The notes below the pieces were generated by a model, which was given only the letters and a program-made list of their open reading frames with translations, did no database searches and was not told the DNA's origin. Positions 25,587-36,966 of a DNA stretch of 64,000 nt are shown one piece after another. The stretch's first letter is position 1. The number at the start of each line of letters is the position of its first letter. The translations under genes and the position numbers were made by a program. The stretch comes from Topomyia yanbarensis (taxonomy: Eukaryota; Arthropoda; Insecta; Diptera; Culicidae). Where the stretch lies: positions 212,764,851-212,828,850 of the forward strand of contig NC_080671.1 in assembly GCF_030247195.1 (NCBI RefSeq). The letters are read 5' to 3'.

Positions 25587-26019
25587 ATGTTATTGAAACA
25601 ATCGAACACTGATTTTAAGTGAACTAAATTTGGTTCCCTTGGGGGTAATGAGGAAACTATTTTATTCTCATCTGCAAACTGAGCAATTTATCTCTATTGC
25701 CCCACCAGACTATGACGAGGTAACAACAGAGCATCTAATAAAGATTTGCTCAAGAGGATTCAACAATGCAAGCAAGAGGATTCAACAATGAGAGAATATG
25801 GTTTCTCTCTGCTCTCTTAGTTACTGGGCAAAAAATGTTTACCAAAATAAAACACATGTTATAGGGGGTAAAATTTCTCTCTATCTCTTCGCTGCAAAGA
25901 TGAGCAAAATGAAGCCTGGTAGGGGGTCATGTCATGCTACGTAGCTTTTTTAAAGGGGAATAACTTTCATCGTTTTTTTTATTTTTTTAAAAGAATTTGC
26001 GGGGACAAGGGGGGGGGGG
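25587..26019. other. Non-coding interval
   Basis: No gene. Contains a short direct repeat of CAAGAGGATTCAACAATG (about 25752-25789) and poly(G) near 26008-26020. Confidence 0.45.
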
Positions 26020-26145
26020 GTAGAGTTACGGTCAAGCTACGTAATTACCAGGGGGTATTTAGAAGTTTGTGACGAAATGCTACGATGGGGCAGGGGGGTA
26101 GTTAAAATCGCTGAAAAAATGCTACGTCATTTATGGATGGACCCT
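26020..26145 (+). repeat. Dispersed G-rich repeat (GCTACGTCATTT family), copy 3
   Basis: The most complete copy here: TTTGTGACGAAATGCTACGATGGGG followed by CGCTGAAAAAATGCTACGTCATTTATGGATGGACC. Related to 14851-14975 and 22325-22400. Confidence 0.65.
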
Positions 26146-26905
26146 AAACGCGTTTGAAGTTTTTAGTACGCTTGGAGTTTACCTTAAAACGATAGGACAG
26201 AATTAATAATATATACAATTAGGTATTCTGATCGCCTTCCATTTTCTATTATATCATTTTGTTTCAATAACAAAATTTCCAAATCTTAAAAATTCTACAG
26301 TGGTGTATTATGCTTTTCACTGAAGATTACCACGCGAAGGAATCGATTCGAAATAGTAAAAGAATTGAAAATATACCATTTTAACTGAATCCGCAAAATT
26401 TGGAACAAATATGAGGCAAAATATAGGGCCTGTTAGTCAGGAATTAGACGGTCATGAATTTATGAAATTTATTCACCCCTTCACTACCTGCGGTGGGAAA
26501 ATTGGAAAGTATTTGTTTCTATTTTGGTACCCATTTAATTCATTGATATCCCATCCATTTGGATGCTTTTTATTCCCCACTCAATTTTTTTAAATCCTTC
26601 CAAGTTTCTTTTTGGTTCAAAACCAAAAGTCGTTCTTAAGCTGTTCATATAATGATCAATTTAAATGAATTTTCCTAACATAGCGGAATCGAAAAGATTA
26701 AATCTTTAAAATGACAGTTTTGCAATCTTGTCGCTATCTTGTTTTTTTTACCACAATAACCACTCAAGATAAAAAAAATTGAAATATTTTCAAACAACTT
26801 TTCATGTTCTGAAGTAGGTAAAATCTCCTTCAACACAATTAGCTGCATAGCAGGTCTTCTAAAAATAAGTTTGGTCGGTGAGGTACGAGTTTTTTTATTT
26901 TCCGG
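26146..26905. other. Non-coding interval
   Basis: No supported gene. A 60-codon frame at 26411 has no recognisable features. Confidence 0.45.
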
Positions 26906-27085
26906 GAAATGGTATTCCGCGAAATGGTTTTTCCGGGAAATAATACATTCCGGGAAATAGTTTTCCGGTGATACATTCCGGGAAATGGTACATTCCGGGA
27001 AACGATATTCCGGGATATGGTACATTCCGGGAAATAGTTTTCCGGGAAGTGGTATTCCGGGGAATGGTATACCGGGAAATGACGT
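26906..27085 (-). repeat. Minisatellite of TTCCGGGAA units, inverse to 20926-21143
   Basis: Same family as 20926-21143 read on the other strand. Seven exact TTCCGGGAA and one TTCCGCGAA occur here. The array is bounded on the right by GACGTACAACCGTTGGCA, the counterpart of TTGGCAACGATTGTATGTC beside the first array. Confidence 0.85.
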
Positions 27086-27156
27086 ACAACCGTTGGCAGC
27101 CTTGTGCGATACAAATCTTGGTTTCATAAAAATCATTATACTGCAAAGAATCGTCT

Positions 27157-27700
27157 GTGAAGCTCGTCTTAATAGAATGTGTAAACCTCCCGAGTTACCA
27201 GGACCGCTGTCAACTTATTAATCTCGACCTGCTGTCCGTTCGACGAGATGTCTCTAAAGCTGTTTTCATTGCTGATCTGCTACAATCACGAATTGATTGC
27301 TCTAATCTCCTACAATATGTGGATTTAAATATTCAACCTCGTAGTCTTCGATTTCATCCCTTTTTAAGAATAGAAGAAGTATGTGTCGTCTATTCAATCG
27401 TTGTTCTAATGTCTTTGATTTTCACTTTTCCCGAGATGTTGTAAAGCGATTGTTCCATAATACCCTGTCATATCGGTAATAATCTCAGTGTTAGTTTGTA
27501 AGCGTAAATATTGTACTCGTAGTATTAGTTATAGTGAATCGTTTATATGTATCATTTGGATGTTTGTAATCTGTTGGTACAAAAGATGAGGAGGTTTTAT
27601 GCCTGCTGGAGAGCGAGATTGAAAGGATTTCAGCTCCAGCGGGCTTTTCCCTGCTCCCAAATAAAACAAAACAAATAAAACAAATAAGAGGACTAGCAAT
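27157..27700 (+). pseudogene. 3' fragment of a Jockey-type non-LTR retrotransposon
   Basis: The frame from about 27178 reads LPSYQDRCQLINLDLLSVRRDV, then AVFIADLLQSRIDC and LNIQPRSLRFHPFLRI, a C-terminal signature of Jockey-type ORF2 downstream of the reverse transcriptase. A frameshift near 27375 moves the rest (CRLFNRCSNVFDFHFSRDV) to another frame, ending near 27478. A short 3' UTR and an A-rich tail (AAATAAAACAAAAC repeats, ~27659-27690) follow. All catalytic parts are lost by 5' truncation. Confidence 0.7.
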
Positions 27701-29335
27701 AGAAAAAAAATATAAAAAACAATAATATTTAGTTATATTTTTTTTTTGAGTTCAACTCCCATTCCTTCCCTCTTTAATATTTTTGTGCATGTTTTTGAGC
27801 ATACCATATTATTCAACCTCAACAGTCATCTTAACAGGTATACAATTGGGTTAGAGTATAAAGCATCATATTCGAAATTAAATATAAATAATTTTATAAT
27901 AATGTATACAGTGAACATACGGCCAAGTTCCCCCCGGGTGGTGTTAAATTGGTAAACACAAATTATATTTTTGCGTTGTTCAGTTTGATCTAGGAACTGA
28001 TATCTGGAGAGGTTGATAAGCAGAGTAAGTGAGCATTGTTTGGTCTGAGTGGGATGAGGACTGATGTTACTCGTCAACCAATAAATGATGTTTGATTGAA
28101 AGACTTTGAAAGTGTTAGAGACAGGTAAACGTACTTTTAATAGTTGATGAGGAGTAGTGCTGGGCCTGTGGCCTTGGAGCTCTTGGTACATTTTCATTGG
28201 TTCGAATGTCTTCGTGACTGGTAGAGGTTCATTGATCAATTGGCTTAGGTGTTAGACACGTGGGTTGGAAGTGACAAGTTGCTTTCTCAGATCAGTAAGG
28301 TTTGTTCGAGTCTGTTCAAATAGTAGTACAAATTAGTTAGTCCAAATAGTAGTGCCCATCAAGTTCAAATGGAAGTTTTGATCGAGCAGATAAGGTTTGT
28401 TCGGGGGATTCATCGTCCCCAAGAGTAGAGGTAAATGGCTTTAAGCTGGAGTAGGGAATATACTGCAGTTGTAGTGAAGTGAGTGTTCGCCAGCAAGAAT
28501 AAGATGACTCAAACGCGTTGACAAGATAATGTTTCAGTGGATTAGACAAACTAAAGCATGCGATTTAAAACTTTTGTTGCAAACCTGCGCAAATTTTAAT
28601 TGGGGTGAATGGAAAACAGTCAGCCTAGTTATATACGGTATGCAAAATAGGCTCGATGGATCCAAGTCAGTCTTGGATCATATACATTTGGGGCAACATC
28701 AGATGTTGCTTCATGCTGTTCTCAACTGCTGTTCGACAGTTTTCACGCCACCAGGCAGATAGCCTTTGTTGATTATAAGTTTAGGGACTATGTATCAAGT
28801 GAAATATAATGTCTTTTTCGCTTCAGATAGTTGGCATTTGCGCCAGTCGTTTTATATATCAAATCTGAAAGAAATGGCGAAATCGATAACAGGATGAATT
28901 TTGATTCTATGAGACGATCTACCGATGATATTGAAACGCCGGAAGGGCATAAGACAATTACTACCACTGAAATGATATCTAAGTAGTACTAATACATATA
29001 TGCAATACACATAAGCTCGTGTCGAACAGTTTAGCAAACGTTATTTAATGGCTGGCTCTGTGGCCTTCGACTGGCATGGTTCATTCTCATTGGTTTGAAT
29101 GTCTTCATGACTGGTTGGTAGACGTGTGCTCCTACTTACAAACGGCTAGATCAATGGCTCTATTCTCACAAACATGTCGCCTAGTGATTTGAAGGAAATT
29201 TCCTTCTAAGCACTAAGTGACGTGACTGTGAGTATAAGACCCTATTTCGCTTGGATGCATGGACATGTGGATCCTGCCAGCTGTCGACTCTGTTGGCCTT
29301 AGGTATTAGACTAGGTTAGGAAAGGAATAAAGTAG
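27701..29335. other. Non-coding interval with short internal repeat
   Basis: No gene. CATTGGTTCGAATGTCTTCGTGACTGGT near 28196 and CATTGGTTTGAATGTCTTCATGACTGGT near 29089 are diverged copies of one motif, both preceded by CTGTGGCCTT. A frame at 28529 (77 codons) shows nothing recognisable. Confidence 0.45.
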
Positions 29336-29339
29336 AGAT

Positions 29340-29480
29340 GCACCGAATAGTACTATTCGGCTTTCAGCCGAATACCGAATATATAATGTTTAATTAATCG
29401 GCGTACCGTATATTCGGCTTAAGTTAAAATCGGTCGGTATTCGGCTCGAATATTCGGTCGACCGAATATTCGGTGTATTT
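29340..29480. repeat. Cluster of ATTCGG/CCGAAT palindromic motifs
   Basis: The sequence begins AGAGATGCACCGAATAGTACTATTCGG. At least ten ATTCGG or CCGAAT hexamers occur within 140 bp on both strands. AGAGATGCACCGAATA resembles ends of some hAT-type elements, but no second end or transposase is visible. Confidence 0.5.
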
Positions 29481-29572
29481 TGTGTATACCTATGTATTTT
29501 TATTTTGTTTCTTTGAAATATTTCATGAATATTAGACCATTACTTTGTGGGAAACTCGGTTTCCAACGAACA

Positions 29573-29601
29573 GGTTAAGCAGTTTCCCCGAAACTGCTTA
29601 A
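29573..29601. other. Hairpin at the truncated end of the Copia element
   Basis: GTTAAGCAGTTTC and GAAACTGCTTAAC are exact reverse complements separated by two to four C/G bases. The left arm is adjoining flank and the right arm lies in the last readable Copia codons, where the element breaks off, so the hairpin marks a rearrangement junction. Confidence 0.6.
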
Positions 29602-30467
29602 CATCCAGATGATGGACGAATAATCCGCAACGTCGTCTGAGTCGCTACCGGAGCAAAAACGGCATCAAAATCAACCCCGAATTTCTGCGAGAACCCGCTC
29701 GCTACAAGCCTGGCTTTGAAACGGCACACATTTCCAACGCTGTCATGCTTTTTCTTATACACCCACTTGCTGCTAATTGGTGTACGATCTACCGGCAGTT
29801 CAACAAGCTTCCACGTTTTGTTATCCATAAGTGACTGGTATTCCTCTGTCATCGCTTCTTTCCATAGTCCTTGTTCGGCACCAATGACGGCTTCTTCATA
29901 AGTTGCTGGCTCCTCCTGTGCTAGCATAGCGGCACTGACGACGTAGTCTTCCAACCGCCTTGGCAGAACGCCTGGTGCTTCGTTTTTGATCTCGCACTGT
30001 CGCTTCCGTTTGGTCGAGCTACTCCTGTTCATCATCCCACCCGAAGAATTATTCTTCCTCCGAATCATCCTGGTCTCTTGGCTGCACAGGACCAATGAGC
30101 TTACTTGGACTCTTGGTTATGTCGGTCGTGATCTCCACTTCAACATGTTCATACACTGGGGGCAGTCCACCCGACTTTGGTGACTCCTCCTGAAGCTCCG
30201 TAAATCGATCATCGCGACTAATGGTGATTTCATCTGTATTCGTGTCCAAGAATCTGTAGGCCTTTCTATCATTGCAGTAACCCACGAACAACAGTTTCTT
30301 CGCCTGTCTAATTTAGACCGCTTGACATCGGGGATGTGAACGAATGCTGTACAACCAAATACCTTTAAATGAGCTAGTGTTGGTTTCTTACCATACCACC
30401 TTTCGTACGGTGTTCTATCTACGGCACGAGATGGCAATCTATTCTGTAAGTACGCTGCTGTGGCCAC
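29598..30467 (-). pseudogene. Copia-type integrase C-terminus and reverse transcriptase start, frameshifted
   Basis: Three overlapping frames carry the continuation. The first has NRLPSRAVDRTPYERWYGKKP and LKVFGCTAFVHIPD (30467 downward). The second has VGYCNDRKAYRFLDTNT (to ~30049). The third has EPATYEEAVIGAEQ, WKLVELP, WVYKKKHD and FKARLVASGFSQKFGVDFDAVFAPVA (to ~29615), the N-terminal part of a Copia reverse transcriptase. After TTLR a small deletion leads to VHHLDVK in another frame, and then the element stops. The catalytic YxDD region is absent. Confidence 0.8.
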
Positions 30468-31879
30468 CGCCTCCCCCCAGTACTTTTTTTTTCAAGCACT
30501 GCATCCAGCAGCATACTAGTGGCCATCTCTTGGAGGGAGCGATTCTTCCGCTCGGCCACTCCGTTTTGCTGGGGGGAATAGGCCGCAGTATACTGTGCCT
30601 GTATACCTTCTTGTTCATTAAACCTCTTCAGGTCATGACCAATGTACTCACCTCCACCATCTGATCTTATAGCACATGAAACCCGACCAAACATGTTCAT
30701 GACATGCGCGACAAATCTTTTAATGCAATCTGCTACATCGCTTTTCCGTTTCAGCAGACACACGACGGTGTATCTACTGTAATCGTCAATGATTGTCATG
30801 ACATACCGGGCACCTCCCGGTGTCCCGTTTGACACCGGCCCGCACACATCAGTGAGGACAACATCCAGTACACGTTGGGTCGGATTGCTCGCTGTTTTGG
30901 GAAATGAAATTCTAGCTGATTTACCTTCAAGGCAAGGTTGACAAACCTGACGGATCCCGCAGTCCTGAATCTTGAAGTCGTCACTTAGCTCGTTCTTCCG
31001 GATCTCATCCAATGCTGCTGGATCCCGGTGGCCAAACCGGCGATGCCAGGTATGCTGGCAATACTGCAGGTGCCGAGTTTCTCTGCCCAGCCGTGTTTCC
31101 TCTGCAACCTCTAACACGAATAAATTTCCGCGCGGTTCCGCAACAGCCACTACTTTGCCTTGCGCAGACGAAATTTCACATCGCGAACCACTGAATTCCA
31201 CTTTCAGTCCTCTCTTCATCAGCTTTCTCACTGATATGAGTCCACTGTCCAGCGAAGGCACATATAGGACATCTTTGAACGCAATGTCCACGAAAGATTT
31301 CTCGCCGTTCACACATTTCACAGTGCCCTCTCCAATTCCACCGGACATTGTCTCTGGCCTATCGGCTAATACCACTTTCACTTTTAGGCTAGTGTCTAGT
31401 TTATTGAAAAACGATTTGTCGTTCGTCATGTGGCTGGAACACCCACTATCAACGATCCAGGGTCCACTACATTTTGTCCCCGCTACAAAACAAATCGCTG
31501 AATCACTTTCTTCAGCCTGCTTGGCTTTTGCATTTCCCAATTTAGGCTTTTCTTCTCGTTTCACGTCACTACCACCCGCACCACCTTTCGGCTGCTGATG
31601 AAGCTGTGTACAATTTCGACGAAAATGCCCCGGTTTACCGCACTGATAGCTCCGATAAATCATCGTGATTTTTAGTGACGTCTCCATCTCCTGACCGGCA
31701 CAGGCCAACTTGTCGAAATGCTCATCAAGCTCGAACAGATGCTTCTCAATATCGTCACCTGCGGTCATATTCAGGCTGCAAATACGACGTAGCAAAGCCA
31801 CTCTCGTCGTCATCAAGCTCTTCTCGTGAAAAGCTTTTAACTTATTCCACGCATCTAACGCTGACTCAGCATTGCGCAC
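30419..31879 (-). CDS. Copia-type Gag-protease-integrase fragment
   Basis: Uninterrupted ~486-residue frame. Gag (UBN2-type, ~1-77) ends abruptly in IYRS and is fused to YQCGKPGHFRRNC. That is a zinc knuckle lacking its first Cys, so the C-terminal half of Gag has been deleted in frame; copy 2 shares this deletion. Protease: WIVDSGCSSHM (~140). Integrase: HHCC motif (HRRFGH ... CQPCLEGK, ~280-320), then LTDVCG, RSDGGGEY and PQQNGVAERKN as the D, D and E positions (~345, ~410, ~446). The frame leaves the protein at an expanded A-run after LEKK. The product would have no reverse transcriptase. It is a relic, not a working gene. Confidence 0.85.
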   Translation of the reverse strand: MRNAESALDAWNKLKAFHEKSLMTTRVALLRRICSLNMTAGDDIEKHLFELDEHFDKLACAGQEMETSLKITMIYRSYQCGKPGHFRRNCTQLHQQPKGGAGGSDVKREEKPKLGNAKAKQAEESDSAICFVAGTKCSGPWIVDSGCSSHMTNDKSFFNKLDTSLKVKVVLADRPETMSGGIGEGTVKCVNGEKSFVDIAFKDVLYVPSLDSGLISVRKLMKRGLKVEFSGSRCEISSAQGKVVAVAEPRGNLFVLEVAEETRLGRETRHLQYCQHTWHRRFGHRDPAALDEIRKNELSDDFKIQDCGIRQVCQPCLEGKSARISFPKTASNPTQRVLDVVLTDVCGPVSNGTPGGARYVMTIIDDYSRYTVVCLLKRKSDVADCIKRFVAHVMNMFGRVSCAIRSDGGGEYIGHDLKRFNEQEGIQAQYTAAYSPQQNGVAERKNRSLQEMATSMLLDAVLEKKSTGGRRWPQQRTYRIDCHLVP

Positions 31880-32105
31880 GAGATTAAGCTGTCATCCACG
31901 CACAAAACAATAATAGCCAGCGCTTTCTCATCTAGCTTCGTCCAGTCATCAGTGACTGGCATTTACGCCAGTAAACAAAATACATTCTACCATCTACTAT
32001 AACTATGCATCAATAACATGCCATTGCGGTCATCCGCATAGCCACGCGTCCGCGATCCTGCAAACATAACAAAACCTCTGCGATTTACCCTCGAAATGGT
32101 AATAG

Positions 32106-32577
<472 letters not shown>

Positions 32578-32880
32578 TATGAGCATGAGCATGAGCATGA
32601 CCATGATGACCGCACAATTCGTAGTTGCTACTCCGTGATTGACCAGAACAAGCGAAATTGCACAGAGAATCAAAGAATGGGGCCTGGGAGTAGCTATCCA
32701 TTCTCAATGTGCACGTTTCGATAGTTCTATACTTTGAAATGCCAATAACGGCGCCGGCCACGTCCTTACAGTCATCGGGGAAGGAAGGGAATGTTAGTGT
32801 GACAAACGTTGTTACGGAGACCGTGTATACCTCTGCATCTCCACGTTTGCCACAGGAAGGTGTTTTTGTTAGTAGGGTGG
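32578..32880 (-). repeat. Interspersed repeat with GCTCATGCTCAT tail
   Basis: On the minus strand this ends in short GCTCAT direct repeats followed by repeat X. From memory, sequence like this (AGTAGCAACTACGAATTGTGCGG followed by repeated GCTCATG) is very common in Aedes DNA, which supports the species call; a library search would settle it. A 109-codon minus frame is open but unrecognised. Confidence 0.45.
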
Positions 32881-34212
32881 GGTAAAGAGTTAGACACAAT
32901 TTGGATTCACCTTGATAAGTGATGCGATCTATATCTTTCTCAGAGCTGTTATCATGTGTTTATTGATCTGGGCAGCCGGCTGCCGAGAATTTATGATAGA
33001 TTTATTGTTTATTGAATTAATTCGGAAATGCTTGGTCTGTAAAAAAATGCAACTTCAACTCCGGACTGCCGACTGTCGGGAGTGTTGCTTGTGTTCAATT
33101 GAATCAACCGTCGACGATTTTAATATTCCTTGCTTCTGTATTCCGGTGAAATACAACATTTATTATTATAAGAAATGAAATGACAATTATGTATTAGTTT
33201 CTTTCTCCATAAATTATTTGATAAGATGTGGGCTCTTATGTTACCATTATTCGCGCGCGTTGTTATGCTAACTGAAGTGCTTTTTGAAGGGAATAAAAAC
33301 AGTACTACCTAATTACCTGAAACGACCGACTTTATATGTCGAACATACATAATTTGAACCCACAATAAGCTGATATCAGAAAAAGCAAAAAATGCAAGAA
33401 ATAACGAAGAGCCATGATACTGTCGCCCTATGCGACAATAATCGAGCTCCAATATCACTAAGCTCATGACGAAACACGGTCAACGTGGCAATCAGCAACA
33501 TACCGCATGTACTACTCACAAGTGTATGAAAGTACTCAACACAACGAGAAGAACCACTACAATGAACATGCTGCCATCGACCAAAAGCACACCAACGAAC
33601 ATGGCAACAAAAAATCCGCTCTTCGCGCAGGTATGACTACCGCAAACCAGCGTACCCAAAACTCAACCCTCGCACACGACCCAACAGTCATTATTTCACG
33701 CAAACAAGATCACGCGTAACCCATACGCACTTAGTTTCGTAGTTGGTCCAACAAACACCAACAGATCAATTCGCTAAGTACAAAAAAATACCATCCCGAT
33801 TGCAATAAACCGGCGAACACGTATTCTCCCCCAACGCCCACAAATCACACTCTACTATCCAGAAAACAAAATTAAGGCCACCACCTCCCTTCAACAAAAC
33901 AAGATCAGAAAATACCGCTGCACAACCAAGGCCGCTCATCCTCAAAGACGAATCGCCCTATAAAAAGGGTGAGAAAGGACACGGACAAACAGCTGATAAC
34001 CTCCGCATACAATAAACAAACAAATAATATCAATAATAAATACAATTTATGCAATAAAATACCCATCGACACAACGCGCGAACGTCTCCACAGGAACCAC
34101 GGGCCACCAATCTTGACTTTCTGTTAACTTGCCGCACCGGTGATGCGAAACCGACGGATCGTGTAAGTGGACCTCAAAGCATGACTTGCCCCCCCCCCCC
34201 CCCCTCCTACCG
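32881..34212. other. Non-coding interval
   Basis: No supported gene. Frames of 88 codons at 32912 and 70 codons at 33507 lack any motif. A 17-base poly(C) run lies near 34188-34204. Confidence 0.45.
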
Positions 34213-34400
34213 CGTGACACACAAATTGACTTATTTGACGTCTACGACATCCACGCAGTTTCATTGTGTATTGGCGTATATGTAAAAGGGATGTGTACGA
34301 TTTTCCATCTGATTTAATCTCATTTGACAGAAAATCTACTCGACTTAACCTCAATCTCGCACTATCATAAGTGCACTGGATTAATCAATGGTAGCATACA
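34213..34400 (+). repeat. Dispersed repeat shared with 45615-45785
   Basis: AATTGACTTATTTGACGTCTA-GAC, TTTAACCTCAATC and TGGATTA occur in the same order in both places; the copies are diverged. The second copy lies inside the LTR element at 45329-48124. Confidence 0.6.
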
Positions 34401-34798
34401 CTTCCACACACATACTCGGATCATATGAGAGAACATCGGTGTCCTGCGCACGGTCCCGAATTAGACTGCATTGTCGCGAACAGCCTTCAATTCCGATTCC
34501 CACTGAAAACACCGAGGCAGCGGATCGTAGCGGTGCCGTACTCAAGAGCAGGTCATTGTATGTGTCTCATTTTCAAATACGCTCCAAGACCGATGACAAG
34601 CTAAAGCGGAAAGCGAAGCGTCCGCGGACGCGTCTGAGCACTCCACATAGTGTTTTGCCGCGTTCGCGGACGCCTCGCCCCGATACACCAGCCCCCGTCA
34701 ACGCCAACAGAACGCCACCGCTCCGCCAGGACAAGCTAAATCCATTTTTCCTCTGCCCGTTCACACGTGCCGCACGTCAAAACGTTCCGTGCCGTTGA
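34388..34798 (+). CDS. Unrecognised 136-codon frame, doubtful
   Basis: A locally GC-richer stretch. The frame is rich in Arg, Pro, Ser and Thr, with a basic run (KLKRKAKRPRTR, ~72-83). It has no domain I know, and the opposite strand is also open for 63 codons, so composition alone may explain it. The following 34800-35566 shows no gene either. Confidence 0.15.
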   Translation: MVAYTSTHILGSYERTSVSCARSRIRLHCREQPSIPIPTENTEAADRSGAVLKSRSLYVSHFQIRSKTDDKLKRKAKRPRTRLSTPHSVLPRSRTPRPDTPAPVNANRTPPLRQDKLNPFFLCPFTRAARQNVPCR

Positions 34799-35566
34799 TG
34801 TTGTGTGTGAATGCCTCCATTTAACTGCATGTAACCCATCCCGACGGAACAGCGACGCACCGCCGACGCCGACGGAAGCCGATGCAAAATCGCCTTTTAT
34901 GCGTTCTACATGTACATTTCACAGATAGGACAAACGCATTCGATTTGCGCATCGCAAATCACGTAAGCATGTCATCGGCCTAAGGCGCAACACCAGCGCA
35001 ATTCGATGTCTTTCAATAATTAACCACATATACAACAACAAAATCCAAATGCGAATGTTCTGGTGCCTGCCACCGAGACTATCAAACTGGCGAGAAGCCA
35101 AAAAAAGATGCAATCTTGGGAAAAACACTCCATGCTTCTCCCTTCTTTCAGCCACAGCGGCACAGTCATCAAATCATCAAAAAGTCGCAAGAAAATGATT
35201 CCAGAGAACACTATGCCGAAGCATACACTACCAAGCAACTAGCGGAAGGAAAAGTGAAAGAGAACGTCCCGCCAGACTGAGCAGTATGTACCCTTTCCAG
35301 AGGCGACAAGTCGGGACACGAAAGGGCTGGGTGTGTGTGTGTTGCTATACGACACGGAAGGGCTGGATGACTGCAAGATGCGCGATACACATCGTCACTG
35401 ATGCTACACAAACCCACATGCGCAACGTACCCAAAATACAACTTGACACATACATCAATCCAAAACCTTCATCGATTGAGCCGAGGGGCTATCGATGTTA
35501 ATCCCTCTGTTGAAACAACTCGTGCTGATGCGGTGTTGAAAATGTTAATGAGAGATATATAGATAC

Positions 35567-36540
35567 TATGTTGCGTTTCGGCTTCGCCTCTTCAGAAACC
35601 GACACTAACGTATTGTCGGAATAGATTAGCGCCGGCTTGACGCAAATCCCTTAAAACTAAGACACACTATGTGTTTCGATCAAACGACTGATCAAACGTG
35701 ATGTCCCGTTCGAGCAGAAGTTCTGTTTATGCCGATGAGACACAAGTGAAGCCGAAACTTGTCTTGGCTTAGCAGGCCTATGCGAAAGCACTATGCTATA
35801 TTTCACCCTAAGGAGGAAAATTTGGTAAAAACCAAAATTTCTCACTAGGGTGAAAATTTGTTGGTAAGAACCAGTCTTTGTACAGGAGGGCACAAATCCT
35901 TATTTCATACTATGTTGCGTTTCGGCTTCGCCTCTTCAGAAACCGATTGATCAGTCGTTTGATCGAAACACATAGTGTGTCTTAGTTTTAAGGGATTTGC
36001 GTCAAGCCGGCGCTAATCTATTCCGACAATACGTTAGTGTCGGTTTCTGAAGAGGCGAAGCCGAAACGCAACATAGTATGAAATAAGGATTTGTGCCCTC
36101 CTGTACAAAGACTGGTTCTTACCAACAAATTTTCACCCTAGTGAGAAATTTTGGTTTTTACCAAATTTTCCTCCTTAGGGTGAAATATAGCATAGTGCTT
36201 TCGCATAGGCCTGCTAAGCCAAGACAAGTTTCGGCTTCACTTGTGTCTCATCGGCATAAACAGAACTTCTGCTCGAACGGGACATCACGTTTGATCAGTC
36301 GTTTGATCGAAACACATAGTGTGTCTTAGTTTTAAGGGATTTGCGTCAAGCCGGCGCTAATCTATTCCGACAATACGTTAGTGTCGGTTTCTGAAGAGGC
36401 GAAGCCGAAACGCAACATAGTATGAAATAAGGATTTGTGCCCTCCTGTACAAAGACTGGTTCTTACCAACAAATTTTCACCCTAGTGAGAAATTTTGGTT
36501 TTTACCAAATTTTCCTCCTTAGGGTGAAATATAGCATAGT
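35567..36540. repeat. Satellite-like 346-bp unit in inverted and tandem arrangement
   Basis: 35567-35992 and 35994-36419 are reverse complements, centred at 35993. On the right side the unit also repeats head-to-tail with a period of ~346 bp (CAGTCGTTTGATCGAAACACATAG at about 35951 and 36297) until 36540. Each unit contains GTTTCGGCTTCGCCTCTTCAG and a long hairpin (CACCCTA-GAGAAATTTTGGT-loop-ACCAAATTTTCC-TTAGGGTG). An identical 78-codon frame in both arms simply reflects the duplication. Confidence 0.85.
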
Positions 36541-36966
36541 GATATATAGATGTTAATATAAGATAGATATAAAAAAAATTGTACTTATCGTTTTGCTGGT
36601 ACTTAATGTATCCAATTATCACCGTTGATAGAGCCGATAGACATCGGATGTCAACACAGCCGCATGTATGGCATATATTTCGAATTCCAGATTCCGGAAT
36701 ACAAACCAGAAATTCCTGTGAGTCGCCCCTCACACAAGTTTGCTTTGTCGATCCTGCATTGTCGTCACACACTTTCCAAAAATGATAATTTAATGCACAA
36801 AACGGGAGTATTTAAGTTGAACTCCATTTTCGCATCCGCAAGGGTTTTCCTCCCGCCACAATCAAATACCACTTCACCGTCGAAGGTCACTTTAACACAC
36901 GATAAAACGGTTAAACTAACGGAGACAAAAAACGAGACAACTATCGCGCCGCCGTGTTGCCAGTCC
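36541..36966. other. Non-coding interval
   Basis: No supported gene; overlapping short frames on both strands at 36579-36987 have no recognisable motif. Confidence 0.45.

Noticed and set aside
35657..36329. Two identical 78-residue proteins on opposite strands
   Set aside because: They are mirror copies created by the palindromic satellite block. The sequence has no recognisable domain.
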